This document shows positions 12,543-22,611 of a stretch of DNA of 64,000 nucleotides, in pieces. A model generated the notes under the pieces. That model worked only from the letters and a program-made list of their open reading frames with translations. It searched no databases and was not told the origin of the DNA. A program made the position numbers and the translations under genes. How positions within the stretch are numbered: the first letter of the stretch is position 1; each line of letters starts with the position of its first letter. The stretch covers positions 486,875 through 550,874 of the forward strand of contig JACTVC010000023.1 in assembly GCA_018417955.1 (NCBI GenBank). Direction: 5' to 3'. The stretch comes from Laccaria trichodermophora (taxonomy: Eukaryota; Basidiomycota; Agaricomycetes; Agaricales; Hydnangiaceae).

Positions 12543-14607
12543 ATGGATGCTACCAACGAAGAGCCTGACCTGGAATATCCTCCGTCAGACACTCCAATGG
12601 GCTCGGATGATGAAGTAGTTGGATCCGACGTGGCAACCCGAACTTGCAGCAACGAAGCAGAAGAACCCTATGAATGGACAGAGGAAAGCCTGGCCATGTT
12701 CGAAAATTATGGTGTGGTGCCTCCCTTGGCAATGTGGCAGGAATGCGAGGAAGAAAGCGAGGTTGACGAGGATTTAAGAGGTGTGTATTTGAGTAGCAAG
12801 TTCTCGCAACCCTGTTGACACCAGTCTTAGAGGCAGCCACTGCAGCTGCGAAGAAACTCACCATCCGTCTTCCTAGCCAAAATCAGCATAGAGGCACCAA
12901 TGCGAAGCTAGCTCCCAAAGCGCGCCATCTGGGAGACAACAAAGCCAAAAAACCTGCAGAGGAGGCCGATGGTGTGACAGAGATTTTGGACACACCTAAG
13001 GCCAGTAAGAAGAAGAGAAAGAAGATTAAAAAAGCTCACCAATCTGATACTGCAAGCGAAGACTCGGATACAGAGCCCAAGAAAAAGAAAAAAAAGGTTA
13101 AAGCTCACCGGTCAAGCATTGGAAGCGACTCAGATCCGGATGCCGGTGAACTCCCCAAGGCAAAGAAGACCTCTCGTCAACGTGAGGTGGTCAGTCACGC
13201 TGAGGCTGACACCGAAGTCTCAGTTGCTCAGCCCAAGAAGCGTGGACGTCCACGCAAGGTTGTCGATGACACACCAGTTGCACCGAAAGTCTGGAGCGTG
13301 TCCGTGTTTGTTGAAATTGCTTCGCCTCCAAAGCTACAAACTGGGAAGACGCCGCGTGGTGACAAGTTTGTGAATATGCCGGCCATGATGGGAGGGCCGT
13401 TTGTCTTCATGCGAAAAATGACATGGGAGAAATTCCTGGAGGAGGTTGCTGAAATCGTGGATGTCGACATTGAGAATCTTGGGTTAGATGGCATGACATG
13501 GGGGTTCCAAGAGAAGAAGGCAAAATTACCACTCACCAACGACCACGGGTTCCAGACTATGCGGAACCAGATCAAGAATCACCGTGACTTGTCCTCCATC
13601 ATCATCATTGTCTACCACCCTATTCCTCGTGTTAGGCAACCTCGAGCAACATTGCGAGAAAGTCGCAATGCACCTCAGCCGGTGGCAGATGGTGGGAGAG
13701 TCCAGGAAGTTCCTACTCGGTGGGAAGCCAAGGTCAGCAATTCCATCAGTGAATGGCAGTTCTGCTCACATGCCTTCCCTGCACCTAGATCGGCCTTGAT
13801 GTTCAGCTTGCACCCATCATCGAGAAGCTTGAGGAGATGTATCCTGTCTCGGCGTGCGCTGAACACCGTGGAATCAGATGCTTGACGCACTCACCACGCT
13901 CTGGCGAGTATTGGCACTTCGAGCTAGATCACAAAAAGCTATCACTCTGGGCAAATGCTATCGTGAGTTTTCTCAATGTCCTTTCTTCTGGTAGGGAGAA
14001 GGCTGATGTGTTCTGATAGCTAAGGTGTGAGACTAGTTATGATAGAGTCCCATTAGGTTGTGCAGGCTTTACTCCAAAAGAGAAAATGCCAGACAGGAAG
14101 CAAGCAGCACCACAAACTCCAGGATGAACACAAGAGGTCCATGCACAACCAAATGGCTTTTTCCCGGGCTACGGGCCTCCGACAATGGCTCCAATGCCCC
14201 ACCCCTCTCCTCACTACTATCCATACCCACCACCCAGTCCCTTCGGCTACGGCGCCCCTCCTTTATGGGGGTATCCAAACCCTAATCACCCACCATCGAT
14301 GCCAACGCCTCAAGCTACCCCTTCCCTCCCATTTCCAACGCCTCAAGCCACCGCTTCTCTCCCACTTCCAGCATCAAACACAAATGGGGTCCAGCAGTGG
14401 TGTGTTCAGAACCGACTTGGCCAAGAAGAGTTTCAAGGCCTAGTCAAACTTGGGTTCCATGTCGGCGATGACTTGACTGGCCTTGATAGGGAGATGTGGA
14501 CTTGGGCAGGCCTTGGCCCCTTGCACAAATCAAGGATTCTGGCAGCCTGTAATTCAGGCCAGGCTGGACCATCCAATACCACCCATTCATTCCCGACATC
14601 TCTTTGA
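12543..14607 (+). CDS. AT-hook protein carried inside the Tc1/mariner element
   Basis: The start ATG at 12543 sits in a good context (ACCATGG). Exons are 12543-12780, 12825-13732 and 13789-13962, with consistent phases and GTGTGT, GTCAGC and GTGAGT donors. The last exon is tentatively 14137-14607; its acceptor is uncertain because an in-frame TGA lies at 14125. The model gives 596 residues: an acidic N-terminus, a lysine-rich cluster (about 141-149), the AT-hook RGRPRK (about 220-225), a conserved-looking globular region (about 240-350), a histidine/aromatic block with HRGIRCLTHSPRSGEYWHFE, a proline-rich linker, and a SAM-like C-terminus (about 530-585, DLTGLDREMWTWAGL). AT-hooks bind the minor groove of AT-rich DNA, so a nuclear DNA-binding role is likely. 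The family is unknown to me. It is convergent with the transposase. Confidence 0.7.
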
Positions 14608-14896
14608 TTGACTGCTCCAACCCGGTTTTAATATATTTAACTTCAGCACTACCCTTCTTCCCTCCCTTCGTTTAGTCAGTACCACCCCTTGACCATCTAT
14701 TCTCTGCTGCGACGTTCCCTATACCCCACATACTAATGTGCACAGAACCATATAATGATTTGGATTTGATTTCGTACTAACCTCTTACTGCAGATCTTTT
14801 TAGACTGTGACATACCCTTAGTTACTCTAGCTCCTTAGTTACTCTTGTCTACATTTGCATATGTACATACGTACATACATATATATATATATCTTG

Positions 14897-16618
14897 TTAC
14901 ATATATCCACAATCCCGAAACCATCCCTCAGCTTTCTCGGGCGTGACAGCTGCAAAGCATGCATCAACGAGATCTTGTTCAGGGTAGAGGCTGTCTTGAA
15001 ACTGTCGAAAGTTACGACGAAGGTAAGCCTTAACTATAAAGAAAAATAAGCGATGTTGACAATCCAATTGCCCAATCATTTCTACTCACCACAACTGAAG
15101 CTTTCTTCAATAGGGGAAAAGTCAGGTGAGTATGGGGGTAAGAAGAGCAGATGGATGCCTGTTGCGACAGTTTCAGAATACTTGTCATAGGGAAATGAGA
15201 GCATATGTCTCACCCGTGCCTAGTGTTTGAAAGTCCGGTTCGGTCCGGTTTTTTGATGCCCAGGGGCATGGACCGTAACCGTAACCGGTCTGCCTTTTCC
15301 CCAGAAGTCAAAAGACCAGACCAGACCGCAAAAAGACCGCAGACCGCGGTTTTTTGCGGTCTATAGACTGGTTTCGGTCTGCATCGGTTTTAACCGGTTT
15401 ATGACCGGTCTTTAGGCCAATATTTTAAAATTATGAATCGGTAAATTTATTAACATCTCTATTAGCTTCAAAACGAGCCCAAGAACGTTAAATTCCGTTA
15501 GGAATTGGTGCTTCTATAAAATAAGTCTGGTACATCTATTATTCCCAAAAGTAATTTACATTTTAATCCATATCTCTCTCGTTTTTTGACCAAATCGTAC
15601 GTTCTTGGGTGCGTTTTAAAGGGTATTTAAGGGGCTACAAAAGACCGGTCCAAACCGGTCAAGACCGGTTCATGTTAACCGGTTTTTTTGCGGTCTTTAC
15701 ATCTCAAAAATAAAAAGACCGAACCGCAGGTCCGGTCTTTTGCGGTCTTGGTCCGGTCTGGTTACGGTCTTTTTCCAGTCACAAGACCGGACTTCCAAAC
15801 ACTACCCGTGCCCTCAAATAACTCCCGGAGGGCTTCGCTCTTGTGAGTTGCACAGTTGTCCAGAACCAAGACACTACGGGGGCCTGGCCATGGGTTCATG
15901 CAGGGAAGCTAGTGTAGTACATCATAGTCAGTCCAAGGGTAAGAGTAAAATTCAAAGGACCCACCACGTCGTTGGCAATAAAGTCATAGAACTCTCCTCC
16001 ATCAATTGAACCCTCTACAGCACGCGCTGCAATGTAGCCTTTTACAGTAAGCGCTGGTAAGGCACTATAATGGATACCTCGGTTGAGTGAGACACTGTAG
16101 ATGGGCTCGTGTCCGCTTGCCACACAGCCATACTTTCGAATAAGAGTCTTCCCGTCCTTGCTCATTTCGTCGACAATGACCATCTGCTCTGCAGTGTACG
16201 TGCTGAGGACATCGTGCAGCCAGGCGGTACGTAATGCATGATCGCACTCAGCAGCTTGCCGACGCATGATCTTCCGAGTGAGTCCAAGATCACGCAAATT
16301 ATTGTGAAGAGCCGTGGTGGACATAGGGATGTCATGGTAAAGGGCAAGCCACTCCCTGATTTCATCAAGATAAAGCTCTGGGGATTCGTCGATTAGCTCT
16401 TTAAGACCACGAGTAGCCTCAGCATCAAGCAGACGACGTCGACCTTGATGATAGGATGGAGGGATGACCGTACCATGTCGATCATAGTTGTCAGCCCATC
16501 AATCAATACTTTTTAATGACACACCGAGGACATCTGCAATTTCTGGAGGTTCCCAGCCTTCTGTGAGCAAATGGAGGGCGCGCTCCTTCATATCGGCACT
16601 GATTTTCCGAAAAACCAT
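14897..16618 (-). pseudogene. Tc1/mariner DD34E transposase with premature stop and MITE
   Basis: Spliced on minus as 16618-15965, 15908-15806, 15158-15090 and 15033-14897, giving 320 codons plus stop, the usual size. An N-terminal helix-turn-helix region is followed by the DDE core: D150 in VIVDEMSKDG, D235 in SVLVLDNC and E270 in YSPDFSPIEE. The last two are separated by 34 residues, as in Tc1 (DD34E). Such enzymes cut and paste DNA at TA sites. One in-frame TGA lies at 16501-16499 (codon 40), and a 584 bp MITE sits at the donor of intron 2. The other splice sites and catalytic residues are intact. The ATG at 16618 is the first of the frame and lies just inside the right terminal repeat. 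Confidence 0.88.
15221..15804 (+). mobile_element. hAT-type MITE (copy 1) in transposase gene
   Basis: 584 bp with inverted ends TAGTGTTTGAAAGTCCGG and, in reverse, TAGTGTTTGGAAGTCCGG. It is flanked by the 8 bp duplication CCCGTGCC (15213-15220 and 15805-15812). The 8 bp duplication and TAGNG ends fit the hAT superfamily. The interior has no ORF but many GACCGGT/ACCGGTC and AAAGACCG motifs in both orientations. A second, diverged copy is at 50699-51268. Confidence 0.88.
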
Positions 16619-16659
16619 GGCTACAGAGCCAGGAATGGTTGAGTTTTCGCTTTCTCACT

Positions 16660-16735
16660 TTTTCTTATTTTATTTTATTTTCGAACATTTTCAGTCAACT
16701 CAAAAGCACGTGGACAAGGTTTTCCGAAAGGACTG
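16660..16735 (-). repeat. Right terminal inverted repeat of Tc1/mariner element
   Basis: Mirror of 12403-12478. It ends GGTTTTCCGAAAGGACTG, followed by TA and then the interrupted LTR sequence ACGGACGTGACC, which is seen intact after TGTA at 22612. Confidence 0.9.
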
Positions 16736-17092
16736 TAACGGACGTGACCCTCAATATCACTTTCTACCTGATCTCAGTTCCAGTCCTCTTGTCTTCGCGC
16801 TCACGCGCTCATCACCTTTCGGCCCATCCACAAACGCTTATGCGTCATATACCCCTGGACATCACCCTTCCTACCAACCTCCCTTTTCACATGTACTTTC
16901 TCCCCCTTGGCCTTAGTAACCAGTCCCCTATTCCATTACCCTTGACCCTACCTACCTACAGTATATAAGACCTGTCTGTATCCCATACATCCCCCAGAAG
17001 TGAATACAGAGTCATTCAAACGGTCTGTTGTTCGTGTGTGCTGATTCCCCTGCTCCGTCACTTCCCAGTCACGGAGTCACGAAATCATCACA
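16736..17092 (+). repeat. 5' LTR of element B (main part)
   Basis: Together with TGTA at 12399-12402 this makes an LTR of about 359 bp, split near its first base by the Tc1/mariner element. It matches the 3' LTR from ACGGACGTGACC to the final TCACA. A TATATAA box at 16962-16968 is a likely promoter, with transcripts presumably starting shortly downstream. Confidence 0.85.
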
Positions 17093-17300
17093 TATTTTTT
17101 GACCCGACACTTTGACTCTCGACATCGACACCCGACACTCGACTTGAACCCCTGAACCGTGCCCGAACCCCTCCCCTTCCTCGCTTTTGCCCCCTTTTCT
17201 CTCGCTTTTGCTTTATCTCTTCGCCCGTCGACTGGAACCTCCGGCTTGATCACCCGGAACCTCTGTCTACTGGTGCCGCAGACTATACCTCCTTTTGACT

Positions 17301-20000
17301 ATGTCTACTCGTTATCAGCTTCGTGCACGAGCTTCCCGTTCTGGACTAGCTACCCAGATTGGTACGCCTGCCTCTTCTAACTTTGTAACTAATATTCTCA
17401 GTTCACAGATACCCTCGAGGGGTTTGCATAGTGCAACCCCTGTGTGTGTACCTGCGCACACCCCGGAGAATGCCACTCGCTCGTATAGCGAGGTTGCGGC
17501 AGCCTCCAGATCCTCCTTGCCGGTTTTCACTAGCAGGGTGGGAGTGCTTCGGCACACTCCTCCCACGGCCCAAGTGCATCGCACAACGGCCAGGGAGCGT
17601 ATCCCAGCTTCGGCTGGCGTTGCCTTCAGGAACAATTTTGTTCCTGATTGCAAATCTGATTCATCAGAGCTCAGTGAACCGAGTGACGATGACGAAAATC
17701 CAAATCCTTGGATTCAAGTAGTACCTAGGTGTGTTGTAGCCTAGACTCACTTACTAAAGAAGACAAGAATAAGAAATTTATTGCTCTTCCAAATGGCCAT
17801 GGAATCAATGATACATTCAGAACCCAGAAAAGAACTGTGCTAAACAGGTCTGATAAGCAGCCTGATGCTCAGAATGGACAGAACTCTCATCGTTATGAGA
17901 AAATTCAGAATGAAATGATGCCGCGTAAGAAATTGAAGTCTGCAATTTCACGTGGCGAAGAACTGCGCAACCGTAAAGGTAAAAGAATTGACCCTCAAAA
18001 TTGGGGCAGTGCAGTCCAACTCGATGATGAAGATTTAAACGTTGACACTCGGCGCACCCCGCTTGAGTCGTTCAATAGAATATGCCGGTCGAAAACTCCT
18101 GTTCAACTGAATTTGGATGATGAAATCTCAGATCAGGAAAAGAGAACTTACAGAAAGAAATCTAAGGACTATCAGGAACAGACTCGTCTGCCTGACCCAG
18201 TTGCCAATGGCACTCCTGAACGCGTGAACAGCCAAAAGTTGGCTTGCTTGAAAAAAGATGATCTGAAGGTGGGAACGATTCGAACGACCCACCGAAATGA
18301 ACCTGAGAATGACTACGGGCTTAAGAGCGCCCATCGCTCTCGCCGCCGCAAACGCAAACATTTTGATCCTGGATTGTTTGACTCAATTTCGGACTCGTCC
18401 TCGAGTGATTCCTCGGATTCCAGTGACTCTGAAATTTCCGGTAGCTCGATGGATACCCATCACACGTCGAGGCAATCTAGGCACAAATCACGCCGCCATA
18501 AGCGCCGTCGGTCTAAGTATCAGACGAAATTGAAGCCCATTCCACCGAAAGAATATAATGGCATAGCTGATGCACACACCTATCATTGCTTTGTCACAGA
18601 AGGCACAGAATATGTGAAAACTGGAAATGTTCAACATAAAAAGCAAGCTTTTGTCTTGTCTCACTATTTAAAGGGAAAGGCTTACAATTTTTACACTCAA
18701 AAAGTCTCAATGAACCAACACGAATGGTCATTGAAAAACTTCATTGAAGGCTTGTTCAATTATTGCTTCCCGGTGAATTATCGGATGCTGCAGCGAGAAA
18801 AATTGGATGAATGCTTCCAGGATGAGAAAAATGTCTCGGAATATGTGCATGAACTTGAAGAGCTCTTCACCATAATAGGGAACATCCATGAGCGTGATAA
18901 AACCATTAGACTCTGGGATGGTCTGTGTACTTCCATCCAAAAGGCTCTTTGGCGTGATGGATATAATCCTGAAATTTCTTTGTGGAATGAAGTCCATACC
19001 AGCACCAAAACAATCGAAATTTCGGAAATGGTTCCTGACAGAGATGAGGAAATTGAATCTGAATCTGAATTGGGGACAGAGGAGAATGAACCTGAAACAG
19101 ATAGTGATGAATCCACGAATTTACCAATTTTTGGACACAGAAAATCCCATGGTTCAGTCTGATATTCTCAGTTTGAGAGGAAGGATCCACATATTAAGAA
19201 GGAATCTGAGGATAATTTTGAATTTATCAAAAAAGAGCGCAGCACTCCTCGAATGAGCGATGCGGAACGCACCGAATTGATGGCCTCTGGCCGTTGCTTC
19301 AATTGCAAGAGCCGTGGTCATTTGGCTCGTGATTGTCCAACTAAACGATCAATTAAAACAGAACCTGTTGACGACGCAGTTTTGTTATCAAATTCTAACA
19401 TTCAATATGTCGAGGAAGACGAAGACTTTCTGTACACAGGAAGCATTGAGCTTGGCTGCATTGATTTTTCTTTGGCCTGTCCATTCGTCGACGATGGCTT
19501 GATCCTTCTCCAGACAAACAGAACTGATCACAGAAGTTTGATTGACGGATGGAGGGCGCATTCACCCGAAGTGCTTGACATTCCCAAGGTTGCATTGAAC
19601 ACCCTTTATGGCGGTGAACACGTCACTCCCATATTTTGGGCAGAACACCTGAGTGAAATTTTGATGTGCATTAATAAATACACTGAACTCCCAAAAGTGG
19701 ATAACTGACTCACTGAGGATCTCGATGCTGTAATTTTGTGTATGCAGTCCCAAATTGGCTGGAAAAATCGTTGCGTAATGGATGCATCTAATAATCTTTT
19801 TGTTTTCACCTGCTATGAGGAACAAAAGGAGGGCAGGAATGGCGAACAGATGAACACGCAAGTAACACACACTTCGAATTTTATTGCTGATGTGTGCTCC
19901 ACACCCTTAAATGCATGTGAAGACACTCCGGAAATGGTGGGAAACTGAAACGAGCTCATCACGGAGACAGTGACACCGATCTGGAGGGCGCATTGCTGAA
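17301..20000 (+). pseudogene. gag-like pseudogene of element B (CCHC zinc knuckle)
   Basis: ATG at 17301 (MSTRYQLRARASRSG) opens a 147-codon frame ending at 17744. A second frame, shifted by -1 and overlapping it by 16 nt from 17729, continues to 20000. It contains serine/arginine-rich stretches, a capsid-like helical region (18540-19020) and a zinc knuckle CFNCKSRGHLARDCP near 19297-19340. Three in-frame stops, all TGA, lie at 19160-19162, 19706-19708 and 19946-19948. Gag packages the element RNA. After the knuckle there is about 0.65 kb more frame, then the 1260 bp insertion; no pol follows. The frame change could be a -1 frameshift signal or simple decay. Confidence 0.75.
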
Positions 20001-21260
20001 GGCCATGGTGCCATGTCTGGAACCAATTTTAAAAAGAATCAAAAATAAAAAACTCCATAACTTGGCCACTATAAATTATGTTATTTATAAGAGTGACTTA
20101 GCTCAACGGAAAGATTTGATCAAGACTGATAATGTATGGTGAAGTCTCCAGTTCAATTACTGCAGGCTGCAATTTCTTTTCTCAAAAATATATTTGCTCT
20201 GACTTCTTCTTACTCTTCTATTTACATTTTTATGCACCAAAAATCTCACACCACCACTTAGAAATTTATAAGCACCAGAAAGTATGGATATAACTCAAAC
20301 CAATAGATTGGGAAAGAATTCATGAGAATTGACATTTTCCCCTTCTACCTCTTCCTGCACATGCATACATCTGATCCTCTCTTGCAGAATCAAAGCAGAC
20401 CATGCACCTCCTTTTTCTTAAAGTAGAACTGGGTAGTGCTTTCCACTGTGAAAATTTACCTTGTGCATTTTGGCCAAAAGAAATAGGAGAAATTCTCTGT
20501 TGAAGGTTCCTCTGGGTGTAAACTTGGAGGTTTTACTCAACATATATAACTATGTCTGAGGACATGGATGCCAAGAAAATTGATGCAATAGATGTTGCTG
20601 AGAGTGCAGACATATTTACTTTTCTCCAAATTTTCTTTCCCCAGGATGTTGATTCCCCATGCTCTCATTATAAATTTATAAAAATGGTTCAAGAACTCTG
20701 CAGCATAGCTTGGTGCTTTAATCCTCTGCTAGATTTTCCTCCTTTTATCTATTCATTTTGCCACTTTTTTTAGTTGATTTATGGTAAAAAATTCAAAGTG
20801 CCCATGTGTTTTATAGAAATTACTCTTAAATTGGCCTTTCCTGATAACTAGGGAGCCATAGCTTCGAAATTAAGATCCTGAGTAGGTGAGAACCAGACAC
20901 CATGGAGGGATACAGATGTTTATTCCATTTGATTTTTATTTGTGATCTGACATCTCCTGCCTTGTGCTCTTCCTCAATATGAGTACCTCTGCAATGGCCT
21001 ATTTTTTTGGTGCTACTTTGCACATTCAACAATGGAAATTGGTGCAGTAACAGGCAAGATACATGTTGAGCACACAGAATTGGTATTAGTAATCGTGTGA
21101 CTCAAGCAAGATGTCATGCGTAAAAGATGCCTAATTCATTCACAATAAGCCAGATATAGACATAAATTCTGAAATGGAAAGTAGGGTCTGATGGAACTAC
21201 CACTTTGAGAATTATGTCCAAATCAGGCATCTTTTTGGTTCCAGACATGGCACCATGGCC
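20001..21260. mobile_element. Non-autonomous TIR element with 8 bp TSD (hAT-like)
   Basis: 1260 bp with perfect 26 bp inverted ends beginning GGCCATGGTGCCATGTCTGG, flanked by the 8 bp duplication TTGCTGAA (19993-20000 and 21261-21268). It interrupts the gag-like frame of element B. The interior is AT-rich and CpG-poor and has no credible ORF. The 8 bp duplication suggests the hAT superfamily, but the end sequence is not a textbook hAT terminus. Confidence 0.85.
20091..20173 (+). other. Degenerate tRNA-like segment
   Basis: The run TTAGCTCAACGG (20098-20109) resembles a Pol III A box, and GTTCAATTAC (20151-20160) a B box, about 41 nt apart. An anticodon-loop-like CTGATAA lies between them. 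The acceptor and D stems do not pair well, so this is not a functional tRNA gene. It looks like a tRNA or SINE remnant within the 1260 bp element. Confidence 0.3.
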
Positions 21261-21268
21261 TTGCTGAA

Positions 21269-22611
21269 CACGTCAAACACATACCACACACTTCCCAATT
21301 CGATCTTTTAATTCGCACCCATCAGAAACTCTCATACACCCCTTCCTTTCCACCCCCCATTGTTCCTTCCACCATTTTTTCATACCCAGAAACCGAATTT
21401 TCTACCACCGTCACCACTCTGCAAACCAAGCCAACTTCATATTCACGCAACGCTGATCAAACCACGCCGCATGCTGGTGTGACCTTTGTTGTCCAACGTT
21501 CCAACATTCCGATGTCAATGCAACCATATCATCACTTTAATTCCAATCTCTAACCACTATTCCACTTCGTCGGCAACTCTCCCTTTAATCTGCATGGAGC
21601 TGAGTGCTTCCTCAACCACTTTATCTCAGGCTTGACATATCATCTCTCCCAAGGGGGTAGTGGGACGTGGATCCTGAACCAAGGGTAGGTGGGGGGGTGG
21701 TCTGGCCGAAGGCCGAAAAAAAAAAGTGACTACCATCAATTTGCTGGTCGAAGGGGTCAGCACTTCAGCGATGTGCCTTTTGGAACTTTGGATGTTCAAT
21801 TAGTAGAGTTTGAGATCCAGCAATGCACGGATTTCCGTGGATGACGGCATCCGAAGGTGGTCCAAGGATTTAGAGTCCCCGCTCTGTACTTGCGTTTTTG
21901 GTTGGTTTTTTGACTGTTTACACCGCGTGGCAATCCTTGCTCCATGCACCACCCCATGCGCAACAGAAACTCAATTCCTCAACTGCCCATTTACCTGAGG
22001 ATTTTCCAAAGATTTTCATCACATATTGATGCTCAGAATGAAACGCCGTCTCATTTTGTCCTTACTTACCATACATCTTTGAACAAGTACATATTCTAAA
22101 GCCATTTTGTTTAGCTTTGACAAAAGGTGGCCAACCGCCTGTGACTCAATAGTTGACTTGTTCCACGTAAATCTTACAAATTAAAAAAAAAAAAAAACAT
22201 GAGTGTGGAAAAAACATACTCTATTAGGATGGTAGGTGGTGGGGGGGTGTCAAGCCGAACTCTGAAAAAGAAAAAATGAGTGTTGGTCTCTTTTCCACAT
22301 TCCGCCACCCCCTTGATCTCTCCTCACACTTCGGCCCTCGTTGAACTTGCATCTCCATTTCACCTGGAAATGCCTTTGTCTTGAAGAAACATCCACAACT
22401 GCGCAGCGCGCACTTGACTATTGGTGAAAGCGACCTTCATTAATTTAACTTTGCAGACCCCAGATCACCATTCTCGATCACGGATCACACCAGTCCTTTC
22501 CGAATCTCTCTTTCACCATTCATCTTTCTCTGACATATCCACACTCCCTTCAACAGCAACAACACATTCCATGACATTTAAGAAATTCCTGTGGAATTCC
22601 TGGAGGGCGTA
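21269..22611 (+). other. 3' interior of element B, no pol
   Basis: Noncoding between the 1260 bp insertion and the 3' LTR. Two related purine/G-rich blocks, near 21683-21728 and 22226-22275, share GGTAGGTGG, a run of seven Gs, GCCGAA and an A-rich tail. They may be duplicated polypurine-type signals. The sequence just before the 3' LTR (22594-22611) reads TTCCTGGAGGGCGTA. No reverse transcriptase or integrase motif was found. Confidence 0.5.

Larger units (their letters stand above)
12403..16735. mobile_element. Two-gene Tc1/mariner (DD34E) transposon
   Basis: The element is flanked by TA on both sides (12401-12402 and 16736-16737), the Tc1/mariner target duplication. Its inverted ends start CAGTCCTTTCGG; the first 38 bp are identical and similarity continues to about 75 bp. 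It inserted at the TA in the first four bases of the 5' LTR of element B. Length is 4333 bp, or about 3.7 kb without the MITE at 15221-15804. That is large for the superfamily, because it carries two convergent genes: an AT-hook protein on plus and a DD34E transposase on minus. Each gene starts about 120-140 bp inside an inverted end, so each end could act as a promoter (inference). Confidence 0.88.

Noticed and set aside
20091..20173. Functional tRNA gene
   Set aside because: Acceptor, D and anticodon stems do not pair; only promoter-like boxes resemble a tRNA.
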